From positions 434,001 through 498,000 of the forward strand of contig JAWKIW010000001.1 in NCBI GenBank assembly GCA_041394145.1: a stretch of DNA of 64,000 nt. The letters run 5' to 3'. The translations under genes were made by a program, and so were the position numbers. The stretch is from JAWKIW01 sp041394145. GTDB taxonomy: Bacteria > Actinomycetota > Acidimicrobiia > Acidimicrobiales > Acidimicrobilacustridaceae. Under the pieces are notes generated by a model. It had not been told where the DNA came from. It made no database searches and saw nothing but the letters and a program-made list of their open reading frames with translations. Shown here in pieces: positions 17,962 through 25,599 of this stretch. Position 1 is the stretch's first letter, and each line of letters opens with the position of its first letter.

Positions 17962-18954
17962 TCACGACTCCTGGGTGGGGGTCTCGGCGGGGGTCTCGGC
18001 GGCGATCTCGGCCTGGGTGACCGCCGAGGCGTCGTCGAGGAGGTTCTGGGCGTTCTCGGCCGTGAGGTCGCTGCCGGCGGGGCCGCGGTCGGCGCCCGCG
18101 TCGCCGGCCGCCAGGCGGGGCGTCTCGGCGGCCGACTGGACGCTGGCGGCGACACGAGCCTCGCGCTCGGCGGCTGCGCGGGCCGCCGCGTTTCGAGCCT
18201 CGGCCTGGGCCTCGGCGATGGCCTGCTCCTGCTCGGGGGTGCGGTTCGGGCCCGGCGCGCCCGACCGGCGAGTGATGAAGCGCCCCTCACCCACGGCGTC
18301 GGCGATGATGCGGCATCGGGTCCCCGACCGGATGGCATCGTCGTTGCCGGGGATCACGTACTGGACGAGGTCGGGGTCGCAGTTGGTGTCGACCACGGCC
18401 ACGATCGGGATGCCGAGCTTGTTCGCCTCGGTCACCCCGATGTCCTCCTTCTTCGTGTCGAGGATGAACACGGCGTCGGGCAGGCGCTCCATGTTGCGGA
18501 TCCCGCCGAGGTTGCGCTCGAGCTTCTCGAGCTCGCGCGAGATCATCAGCGCTTCCTTCTTCGGCATGGCCTCGAACTCGCCGGCGTCGCGCATGCGCTG
18601 GTAGTCCTTCATCTTGCCGACGCGCTTGGAGATCGTCTCGTAGTTGGTGAGCATGCCGCCCAGCCAGCGCTGGTTGATGTAGGGCATGCCGCACTTCTCG
18701 GCATAGGACTGCACGGCGTCCTGGGCCTGCTTCTTCGTGCCGATGAACAGCACGGTCCCACCGTCGGCGACGAGGTCGCGCACGAACGTGTAGGACGTCT
18801 CGATCCGCTTGAGCGTCTGCTCGAGATCGATGATGTAGATGCCGTTGCGCTCCCCGTGGATGAAGCGCTTCATCTTGGGGTTCCAGCGACGGGTCTGGTG
18901 GCCGAAGTGGACGCCTGCCTCGAGCAGCTGGCGCATGGTCACGACGGGTGCCAT
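17962..18954 (-). CDS. rpsB: Small ribosomal subunit protein uS2
   Basis: uS2 is a 30S subunit protein. The 330-residue product carries the family features MRQLLEAGVHFGHQTRRWNPKM, GTKKQAQDAVQSYAEKCGMP and VDTNCDPDLVQYVIPGNDDA. After about residue 235 comes an Ala/Glu-rich extension of nearly 100 residues, probably disordered; S2 extensions of this kind occur in actinobacteria but are variable. The ATG is preceded by AAGGAG. A good promoter lies about 145 bp upstream. Confidence 0.96.
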   Translation of the reverse strand: MAPVVTMRQLLEAGVHFGHQTRRWNPKMKRFIHGERNGIYIIDLEQTLKRIETSYTFVRDLVADGGTVLFIGTKKQAQDAVQSYAEKCGMPYINQRWLGGMLTNYETISKRVGKMKDYQRMRDAGEFEAMPKKEALMISRELEKLERNLGGIRNMERLPDAVFILDTKKEDIGVTEANKLGIPIVAVVDTNCDPDLVQYVIPGNDDAIRSGTRCRIIADAVGEGRFITRRSGAPGPNRTPEQEQAIAEAQAEARNAAARAAAEREARVAASVQSAAETPRLAAGDAGADRGPAGSDLTAENAQNLLDDASAVTQAEIAAETPAETPTQES

Positions 18955-19098
18955 GGGGGCTCCTTCCCAGCGGTTGGTCGAAGCCCGCGCTCGACGCCGT
19001 CGAACGGCGACCGTGGGTGAGCGCGGGTGGAGGTGGTGGTGGTCGGGTGGTGGCGGTCCTTCGCCCGGCGTCGCGGCCGGGGCCCGGGCCGACGGGGC

Positions 19099-19127
19099 AG
19101 TCTACGGGTGCGACCACCCATCCTCAA
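19099..19127 (-). promoter_or_regulatory. rpsB-tsf promoter (TTGAGG, 17 nt, TAGACT)
   Basis: On the minus strand a -35 TTGAGG (19122-19127) and a -10 TAGACT (19099-19104) are separated by exactly 17 nt, the best full promoter match I found in the window. It would give a leader of about 140 nt before rpsB. The 24-nt direct repeat abuts the -35 element upstream. Confidence 0.65.
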
Positions 19128-19179
19128 TCCAGGCCCGTCGTGGGTGGCGAGCTCGATCCAGGCCCGTCGTGGGTGGCGA
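19127..19179. repeat. Two direct copies of a 24-nt sequence upstream of rpsB promoter
   Basis: ATCCAGGCCCGTCGTGGGTG plus GCGA occurs at 19127-19150 and again, identically, at 19156-19179 with a 5-nt spacer. The first copy touches the rpsB -35 box. It may be a recent tandem duplication or an upstream binding site. Confidence 0.75.
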
Positions 19180-19189
19180 CCGAAGGTCG

Positions 19190-20971
19190 TCAGCCCGGCA
19201 ACGCCGAGGCCGTCGCCTCCTCCGCCGCGGCGATGCCCTCGCCGACGACCAGGTCGGCGAGCCGGGCGCCGATCGCACGGCACGAGGGTGGCGCACCGGC
19301 GAGCGCCAACGCCAGCTCCCGGGCCACCTCGGGCGATCCCGGCAGACGGTCGTGGGCGTGCAGGCCGACCCGCGGCACCGTCGTGTGGCCGGCGCCGGCC
19401 AGCTCGGTCCGCGGCGCCGGCACGACCAGGTCGCCGCGGGCACCGATCGACACCACGCGCACGCCGGGCGGCACGGGTCGGGGCCGCAGTCGGGTCTGCA
19501 GGTCGCTGTCGCGGGCCAGCTGCTCGATCGACGGACGAGCCGGATCGAGCTCGGGGGTCACGAGAGAGCGCACCGCCTCGACGGCGGCGGCGCCGCCGGG
19601 CACCTGGCGCACGGCGGCCAGCGAGGTCGCCAGGTCGGCACCGTCGTGGGGGCTGCCGAGGGTGACCAGGGTGGCGGCAGGAGCCGGGGGGTCACCGGGC
19701 GCGCCCACCCCGTCACCGAGGGCCAGCCGGGCGACGACCCCGCCCTGGGAGTGGGCCACGACGTCGACCGGTACACCGGGCTCGGCCCGGGCGATGTCGT
19801 CGAGCAGCGCCCGCAGGGCGTGCCCGGAGGCCTCAAGGTCGCCCTGGGTGTCGGCCGCGTCGTAGGGGCGGACCTCCACGCTGGCGAGCCCCGGCGACAC
19901 CGACCGGGAGGTGGGGATCCGGCCGCCCCGGTAGGAGAACCGCACCACGTCCTCGGGTGCGTACCCGAGTGCGGCGGTGTCGATGCGGTCGACGGCGGCC
20001 GTGGCGCTGGTCGATCCGAGGCCCCCGACGAGCACGAGGATGCGTCGACCGGGTGGGAGCGGCGGCGGCGTGCGGGCGGGCGGCGTGCAGGCGGGTTCGG
20101 GAGCCAGGGCCGCGGGCAGGCCGGCGACGACGTGCTGCGCCCAGGCCGACCGCCACCCACCGAGCGCACCGCGGCCGAGGTCGGCCGGGCTGGACGACGC
20201 CGTCGAGACCGCGCCGGCGAGGCGCCCGGCTGCAGCGACGACGCCCCCGAGCGCCCGGCGCTCGACCGCGGGGTCGTCGGCGGCGTCGAGCGGCACGAGG
20301 TGCACGTCGGGGGCGAGGTCGCCCGACAGCAGCCGCGCCGGGTCGAGGTAGGTGCCGGCGGGATCGCGCACGCCGAAGTGGAGGAGGGCGCCCGCCACGC
20401 CGAGCTGCTGACCGCGGGTCACGTGCCGACCCCGACCCACGGACACCGCGGCGAGGAACGAGTAGCTGGTGCGCAAGCCATCGGGATGGCGCACGGTGAC
20501 GTGCAGCGACCCCCCGACCGCCCCGGCGAAGATCACCTCGCCGTCACCGGCGGCCACCACCGGCGTCCCCGGGACGACGGCGTACTCCAGGCCGCGGTTG
20601 CCGGCGGCGTAGGGACCGGGCGGCGCTCGGAACGGGTCGACGACGACGCCGGCCACGGGCGGCCGGTAGGCCGGTGGCCCGGCCACGCTCGAGGTGGCCG
20701 GGACCGCGGCGGCCGGCGGCGCGGCGCCGACGAGCAGGCAGCCGAACAGGATCGTGCCGACCAGGGCGAGCGCGACGCCCGGGACGAGCGGGCGACGGCG
20801 AGCCCGTGGGCCCCGGCGGTCACCCGGCGGCGCAGGGTCAGAGGCGCCACCCGACCGGGTGGCCACCGACCAGGTCGGGAACGGGCCGACGAGCCGGACG
20901 CGGCGGTGCGACCGGGCGGGAGTGGTGCGCGCCGGCGCGGACGACGGCACGGCAGGGAAGGCCGCAGGCAT
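19190..20971 (-). CDS. Secreted fusion of degenerate M23/LytM domain and alpha/beta-hydrolase
   Basis: The 593-residue protein has a basic N-terminus, one transmembrane or signal helix (about residues 65-90, ALALVGTILFGCLLVGAAPPAAA), a LytM/M23 peptidase-like domain (about 100-215) and an alpha/beta-hydrolase domain (about 300-570). In the LytM part the overall pattern is kept (VVAAGDGEVIFAGAVGG, VGRGRHVTRGQQLGVAG, LLHFGVRDPAG), but the zinc ligands look lost: NRGLEY replaces HxGxD and LLHF replaces HLHF. The hydrolase has the nucleophile elbow VAHSQGG and a late LAGAGHTTVP histidine. M23-family genes are common at this whiG-rpsB position; the fusion is not something I recognise. It may be an exported esterase that recognises the cell wall, but this is inference. 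Confidence 0.8.
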   Translation of the reverse strand: MPAAFPAVPSSAPARTTPARSHRRVRLVGPFPTWSVATRSGGASDPAPPGDRRGPRARRRPLVPGVALALVGTILFGCLLVGAAPPAAAVPATSSVAGPPAYRPPVAGVVVDPFRAPPGPYAAGNRGLEYAVVPGTPVVAAGDGEVIFAGAVGGSLHVTVRHPDGLRTSYSFLAAVSVGRGRHVTRGQQLGVAGALLHFGVRDPAGTYLDPARLLSGDLAPDVHLVPLDAADDPAVERRALGGVVAAAGRLAGAVSTASSSPADLGRGALGGWRSAWAQHVVAGLPAALAPEPACTPPARTPPPLPPGRRILVLVGGLGSTSATAAVDRIDTAALGYAPEDVVRFSYRGGRIPTSRSVSPGLASVEVRPYDAADTQGDLEASGHALRALLDDIARAEPGVPVDVVAHSQGGVVARLALGDGVGAPGDPPAPAATLVTLGSPHDGADLATSLAAVRQVPGGAAAVEAVRSLVTPELDPARPSIEQLARDSDLQTRLRPRPVPPGVRVVSIGARGDLVVPAPRTELAGAGHTTVPRVGLHAHDRLPGSPEVARELALALAGAPPSCRAIGARLADLVVGEGIAAAEEATASALPG

Positions 20972-21102
20972 GGAGGACCCCCTCGAGGTGGGCGGCGGCA
21001 GGAGGGGGAAGGCGGGCGCAGCCGAGGCGACGGGCGCGACCGGGGTGGCCCACGGGAGGCGGGCGGGCGGACGGGCCGCCGATCACGTCGCGGGCGGGGC
21101 GG

Positions 21103-21885
21103 CTACGCGGGCTCGCGCTCGGCGGCGAGGATCTTGGAGCGCAGCTGCAGCACGGCCTTGGTGTGGATCTGGCACACCCGGGACTCGGTCACCCCGAGCA
21201 CCTGGCCGATCTCGGCGAGGGTGAGGCCCTCGTAGTAGTAGAGGGTCAGCACCGTCTTCTCGCGGTCGGGCATCCGATTGATGGCGTCGGCGAGGATGTG
21301 GCGCATCTCCTCGACCTCGTAGGCCGCCACCGGGCCCTCCCCGGAGTCGGCGATCGTGTCGCCGAGGGTGAGCGACTCGCCACGATCGCCCCCGACCGAC
21401 AGCATCTCGTCGAGGGCGACGAGGCCGACGAACGAGATCTGGTTCAGCGTCTGCTGCAGCTGGTCGTCGGAGAGCTCGAGCTCGGAGGCCAGCTCCTCGT
21501 CGGTGGGGGTGCGGTGCAGCTCGCCCTCGAGCTTGGCGTAGGCCTTCTCCAGGGCCCGGGCCTTGGCCCGCACCGATCGGGGAACCCAGTCGATCGACCG
21601 CAGCTCGTCGAGGATGGCGCCCTTGATCCGAGCGATGGCGTAGGTCTCGAACTTGTAGCCCCGGGCCGGATCGAACTTCTCGATGGCGTCGATCAGGCCG
21701 AAGATCCCGTAGCTCACCAGATCGGACTGCTCGACGTTCTGGGGCAGGCCGACCGCGACCCGTCCGGCGACGTACTTCACGAGCGGCGAGTAGTGCACGA
21801 TCAGCTGGTCGCGCAGGTCGCGGCTCGCCGACGTCTTGTACTGCTCCCACAGCTGTTCGGTGTGGCCGGCGGCCGGGTTGTCCAC
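21103..21885 (-). CDS. whiG: RNA polymerase sigma factor, FliA/WhiG family
   Basis: The 260-residue protein is a group 3 sigma factor. Region 2 reads DLVSYGIFGLIDAIEKFDPARGYKFETYA, region 3 begins RSVRAKARALEKAY, and region 4 contains YYYEGLTLAEIGQVLGVTESRVCQIH. It is closest to WhiG/FliA, which control sporulation genes in Streptomyces and flagellar genes in motile bacteria. In Streptomyces whiG sits near dprA, xer and rpsB, as here. Which regulon it serves in this organism cannot be decided from the window. The start is a GTG, 12 bp after the xer stop. Confidence 0.92.
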   Translation of the reverse strand: MDNPAAGHTEQLWEQYKTSASRDLRDQLIVHYSPLVKYVAGRVAVGLPQNVEQSDLVSYGIFGLIDAIEKFDPARGYKFETYAIARIKGAILDELRSIDWVPRSVRAKARALEKAYAKLEGELHRTPTDEELASELELSDDQLQQTLNQISFVGLVALDEMLSVGGDRGESLTLGDTIADSGEGPVAAYEVEEMRHILADAINRMPDREKTVLTLYYYEGLTLAEIGQVLGVTESRVCQIHTKAVLQLRSKILAAEREPA

Positions 21886-21897
21886 GGGTGGTCGTCC

Positions 21898-22804
21898 CTA
21901 GGCTCGGGGATGCGTCGCGTCGAGGACGCTGCGCAGCCGCTCCTTGGAGACGTGAGTGTAGTGCTGCGTCGTGGCGAGGTCGCTGTGGCCGAGCAGCTCC
22001 TGCACGGCCCGCAGGTCGGCGCCGCCGTCGAGCAGGTGGGTGGCGAAGGTGTGGCGCAGCGCGTGGGGGTGGGTGGGCGACGCCGCCCGGCGGTCGACGA
22101 TGCGGCGGACGTCGCGAGGCGTCAGCCGGCGACCCCGGGCGTTCAGGAACACGGCGTCGGGCGGGCTGTCGGGGCGCCGGAGGCCGCTGCGACCCTCCCG
22201 CAGCCAGGTCGCCAGCGCGGTGGCCGCCGGCTCGCTCAGCGGGACCAGACGCTGCTTGTCGCCCTTGCCCCACACCCGCAGGGCGCGGCCGGAGAGGTCG
22301 ACGGCCCCGAGGTCGAGTCCGCACAGCTCGCCGACGCGCAGGCCCGACCCGTACAGGATCTCGAGCACGGCGTCGTCGCGGGCCCGCCGGCACGGATCCT
22401 CGTCGCCCGGCGTGCGGGGCGGGTCGTCGAGCAGCCGGGTCACCTCCTCGTCGCGCAGCACCCTCGGCAGGCGACCGTCGCCGCGCAGCGCCCAGGCCGA
22501 CCGACGGGTCGATCGCCAGCGTGCCGGTGCGGTGGAGCCAGCCGAAGTAGCGGCGCAGCGAGGACGCCTTGCGGGCGATGCTGCGACGGGCGTAGCCACG
22601 GGTGGCGAGGTGCGCGACGTAGCGCCGGAGCCACCGGCGGTCGATCGATGCCGGGTCGTCGTGGCCCGACCGGGACGACCACGCGGCGAACGCGTCGACG
22701 TCGCGCCGATAGGCGAGCTTCGTGTTGTCCGAGGCGGCCGTCAGCGAGGCGATGAAGGCGTCGACACGCCAACGCTCGCCCGCCGCCGGGACGGGGTCTG
22801 CCAT
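21898..22804 (-). CDS. XerC/XerD-type tyrosine recombinase, one frameshift
   Basis: The gene encodes a tyrosine recombinase of the Xer type, which resolves chromosome dimers. The N-terminal core-binding domain from ATG 22804 reads MADPVPAAGERWRVDAFIAS through LAIDPSVGLGA. At about 22489 the frame changes and continues with GDGRLPRVLRDEEVTRLLDD. The catalytic residues are visible: GSGLRVGELCGLDL (Arg), HPHALRHTFATHLLDG (HxLRH) and LGHSDLATTQHYTHVS (His and Tyr nucleophile). One missing base explains the break. Total length of about 300 residues is normal. It precedes whiG as in other actinobacteria. Confidence 0.87.
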
Positions 22805-22812
22805 CCGCGCCC

Positions 22813-22818
22813 ACCGTA
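22813..22818 (-). promoter_or_regulatory. -10 box (TACGGT), leaderless start of xer gene
   Basis: On the minus strand TACGGT ends 8 nt before the ATG at 22804. It lies in the divergent spacer shared with the HpaB-like gene. Confidence 0.4.
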
Positions 22819-22887
22819 CCGGCGGCGGCGTCACCCGGAGCGGCACGGCGAGGGACGCTGCCGGACGTCGCCGGGACCGAGGGGGGT

Positions 22888-22901
22888 GAGAACACGTTCT
22901 C
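22888..22901. promoter_or_regulatory. Inverted repeat (GAGAAC-AC-GTTCTC), possible operator
   Basis: A 6-2-6 inverted repeat lies 24 nt upstream of the putative -10 box of the HpaB-like gene, so it overlaps or abuts its -35 region. The symmetry suggests a dimeric repressor site. No regulator gene is adjacent, and the gene on the other side is xer. Confidence 0.45.
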
Positions 22902-22924
22902 GGTCGCCGGAGCCGACCGATCGT

Positions 22925-22930
22925 TACGCT
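22925..22930 (+). promoter_or_regulatory. -10 box (TACGCT), leaderless start of HpaB-like gene
   Basis: TACGCT ends 7 nt before the ATG at 22938 with no ribosome-binding site between them, consistent with a leaderless transcript. Confidence 0.45.
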
Positions 22931-22937
22931 CGCGGCC

Positions 22938-24353
22938 ATGGCCTTGAGAACCCCTGATGAGTACCGAGCCAGCCTCGACGACGGACGCCGCCTCTTCTAC
23001 CGGGGCCGCCCGGTCGACGACATCACCGCCGTGCCCGAGCTGCGCGTCGCCGTCGACCACGCCGCCATCGACTACGAGGTGGCCGAGGACCCTGCCCACC
23101 GCGACCTCGCCGTGTGGAAGGACCCGGACTCCGGCGAGGAGTGCAGCGCCTACTACCGGGTGCCGCGATCGTCCCAGGACCTGCTCGACCGGTCGCGGCT
23201 GATCGAGCTGTGCACCACCCTCGGCGGGACGATGGTGACCCTCATCAAGGAGATCGGCTCGGACGGGCTGTTCGCCCTGATGCGGGTGCTCGACGGCGAG
23301 GCCCTCGAGCGGGTCCACGCCTTCTACGACCACTGCAAGGCGGGCGACCTCGCCGTCGCCGTGGCCCAGACCGACGTCAAGGGTGACCGCTCGCTCGCCC
23401 CGCACGCCCAGCCCGACCCCGATCTGTACGTCCGGGTGGTGAGCACCAGCGACGAGGGGATCGTGGTGCGGGGGGCGAAGTGCCACACCTCGATCAGCGC
23501 CAACGCCGACGAGATCATCTTCCTGCCGACACGGGCCATGGGACCCGACGACGCCGACTACGCCGTGGCCTTCGCCGTGCCCACCAACGCGCCGGGCCTG
23601 TCGATGTACATCTCCTCGTACTCGGCCGGGACCCACGACGAGTTCGACTTCCCGCTGTCGTCGAAGCACAAGATGCTCGAGACCCTGACCGTGCTCGACG
23701 ACGTCTTCGTGCCCTGGGACCGCGTCTTCCTGTGCCGGGAGCCCGAGACCGCGGGCACGCTGGCCCTCGCCTTCGTCGAGTACCACCGCTTCACCGCCGT
23801 GTCCTACAAGCTGCCGCTGCTCGACCTGCTGGTCGGCGCCGCCGGCCAGATCGCCGACATGAACGGGATCGGCAAGGTCAGCCACATCCGCGACAAGCTC
23901 ACGACGCTGATCATGTACGCCGAGACGGTCCGGGCGCTGACCCACATGGCCGCCAACCGGGCGGTGATCGACGACCGCGGGATCGCCTACCCCGACCCGC
24001 TCACCACCAACATGGCCAAGTACACCTTCGCCACCCGGTACCACCAGTCGCTCGAGCTGGTGCAGGACTGCGCCGGCGGGCTGCTGGTGACCGGGCCGGG
24101 GGCCGAGGACTGGGCCAGCGACGAGGTCCGGCCCGTCCTCGAGAAGTACTACCGGGGCAAGGCACCGGCCTCGGAGCGGCTGCGCATGATGCACCTGATC
24201 GCCGATCTCACCGCCCGCGACTTCGGCGGCTACCACGCCGTGCTCGCCGTGCACGCCGAGGGCTCGGTGGAGGCCGAGAAGCTGCAGACCTACCGCAGCT
24301 ACGACCCCGGCCCGGCGTTCGCCTACGCCCGGCGCCTCGCCGGGCTCGACTGA
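22938..24353 (+). CDS. 4-hydroxyphenylacetate 3-hydroxylase (HpaB)-family flavoprotein
   Basis: The 471-residue protein belongs to the HpaB / 4-hydroxybutyryl-CoA dehydratase superfamily (acyl-CoA dehydrogenase fold). Typical elements are TPDEYRASLDDGRRLFYRGR at the start, AVAVAQTDVKGDRS, GIVVRGAKCHTSISANADEI, the flavin-region VPWDRVFLCREPE and EYHRFTAVSYKLPLL. In the dehydratases a His and a Cys seven residues later bind a [4Fe-4S] cluster. Here the corresponding position after HRFTAVS is Tyr, and no early C-x3-C pair is seen, so a FADH2-dependent monooxygenase is more likely than a dehydratase. No flavin reductase gene is adjacent. The substrate is unknown. Confidence 0.82.
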   Translation: MALRTPDEYRASLDDGRRLFYRGRPVDDITAVPELRVAVDHAAIDYEVAEDPAHRDLAVWKDPDSGEECSAYYRVPRSSQDLLDRSRLIELCTTLGGTMVTLIKEIGSDGLFALMRVLDGEALERVHAFYDHCKAGDLAVAVAQTDVKGDRSLAPHAQPDPDLYVRVVSTSDEGIVVRGAKCHTSISANADEIIFLPTRAMGPDDADYAVAFAVPTNAPGLSMYISSYSAGTHDEFDFPLSSKHKMLETLTVLDDVFVPWDRVFLCREPETAGTLALAFVEYHRFTAVSYKLPLLDLLVGAAGQIADMNGIGKVSHIRDKLTTLIMYAETVRALTHMAANRAVIDDRGIAYPDPLTTNMAKYTFATRYHQSLELVQDCAGGLLVTGPGAEDWASDEVRPVLEKYYRGKAPASERLRMMHLIADLTARDFGGYHAVLAVHAEGSVEAEKLQTYRSYDPGPAFAYARRLAGLD

Positions 24354-24386
24354 CCGGCGCCCGCGGCCGTCCCACGCCACCGGCCT

Positions 24387-24422
24387 CGCCCGGGGGTGAC
24401 GAGCCGTCGCCGCCCCCGGGCG
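24387..24422. terminator. Bidirectional terminator-like hairpin between HpaB-like gene and dprA
   Basis: A perfect 10-bp stem (CGCCCGGGGG / CCCCCGGGCG) with a 16-nt loop lies between the two convergent stop codons (24353 and 24460). No U-tract follows on either strand. Confidence 0.5.
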
Positions 24423-24459
24423 TGTCGTGCCGTGCCGCCGCCGCGCGCCGGCCCCGCGA

Positions 24460-25589
24460 TCAGCCACCGGGCTTCGCCCTCCGCTCGTACCAGCCACCCG
24501 CCTCGTCGACCCAGCCGTCGCGCACGAGGTCGTCGAGCGCGACCACGAGCTCGCCGACCGCCAGCCCGGTGCGCACCAGGAGCTGCTCCAAGGTGGCCGG
24601 CTGCCAGCCCACGGCCTCCAGGACGACCGAGGCGGTGGGCGACGGCGCCGGCCGCCGCTCGGCCGCCGACCGGGCCCGCACCGCCTCCAACCCCATGCGC
24701 ACCAGCACGTCGGTCGCGTCGCGGGCGAGGGCGGCGCCCTCCGAGAGCAGGAGGTTGGTCCCCTCGGACGCCGCGCTGCGCACCGGGCCCGGCACCGCCA
24801 GCACCGGCCGGCCGCGCCGCTCGGCTTCGCGCACCGTGTGCATCGAGCCGCCGGCGCGCCGTGACTCGACCACCACCAGCGCGTCACCGAGCGCCGCGAC
24901 CAACCGGTTGCGGCTCGGGAACCGCCAGGCGTGGGGCGGCGTCCCCAGCGGGTACTCGCTGAACACGACGCCGCGGTCGGCCACGGCGGCCCACAGCGCG
25001 GCGTGGCGCTTCGGGTAGACCACGTCGAGCCCGCTGCCGACCACCGCGATCGGCGGCGCGCCCTGCACGGCCAGCGCACCGCGGTGGGCGGCGCCGTCGA
25101 TCCCGAGGGCCAGGCCCGACACGACCGACACGCCGGCGTCGGAGAGATCGGCGCCCAGCTCCTCAGCCAGGTCGTGGCCGTAGCGGCTGCAGCGACGGGT
25201 GCCGACGACGGCGACACGGGTGCCGACGGCTGCGTCCGGATCGCCTCGCCAGTACAGGATCGGCGGCGGCGTCGGGTCGTCGGCGAACGGCGTCGGGTAG
25301 GCCCGCTGGCCCCGCAGGGCGATGCCGACACCGGCCTCGACGTGCTCCCGCCAGCGCTGCTCGGGATCGACGGCTCGAGCGGCGTCCTGCCAGCGCGCGG
25401 CCAGGAGACGGAGGTCGTCACCCCGGCCCGGCCGCTGAGGAGGCCGGGCTCCGCACCACGGCGGACCAGCTCCCACACCTCGCTCGGTGCACCGGTGTCG
25501 AGCAACGCGCGCAGACGACCGGGACCCATGTCGGGCAGCCCGCTCAGGGCCACCACCCACGCCACCTCGGGCAGCGAACCGGTGGACAC
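24460..25589 (-). CDS. dprA: DNA processing protein DprA, one frameshift
   Basis: DprA binds incoming single-stranded DNA and loads RecA during transformation. The N-terminus from GTG 25589 (STGSLPEVAWVVALSGLPDMG, the helix-hairpin-helix-like part) is in one frame. From about 25435 the remainder is in another frame, starting near GDDLRLLAARWQDAARAVDP, so one base is probably missing. The Rossmann-like core shows VAVVGTRRCSRYGHDLAEEL, VVSGLALGIDGAAHRGAL and PSRNRLVAALGDALVVVES. The C-terminal 60 residues form a winged-helix-like region (LEQLLVRTGLAVGELVVALDD). It lies 10 bp downstream of comM. Confidence 0.87.
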
Positions 25590-25599
25590 GACCGCCCCC

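Noticed and set aside
22938..24353. Annotation as 4-hydroxybutyryl-CoA dehydratase
   Set aside because: The Fe-S ligand positions are not present, including the Cys seven residues after the conserved His.
22440..25589. Minus-strand open frame of 1049 codons spanning xer, the HpaB-like gene and dprA
   Set aside because: Only the first 65 or so codons (DprA N-terminus) and a late block (Xer) make sense; the middle is antisense to the HpaB-like gene.
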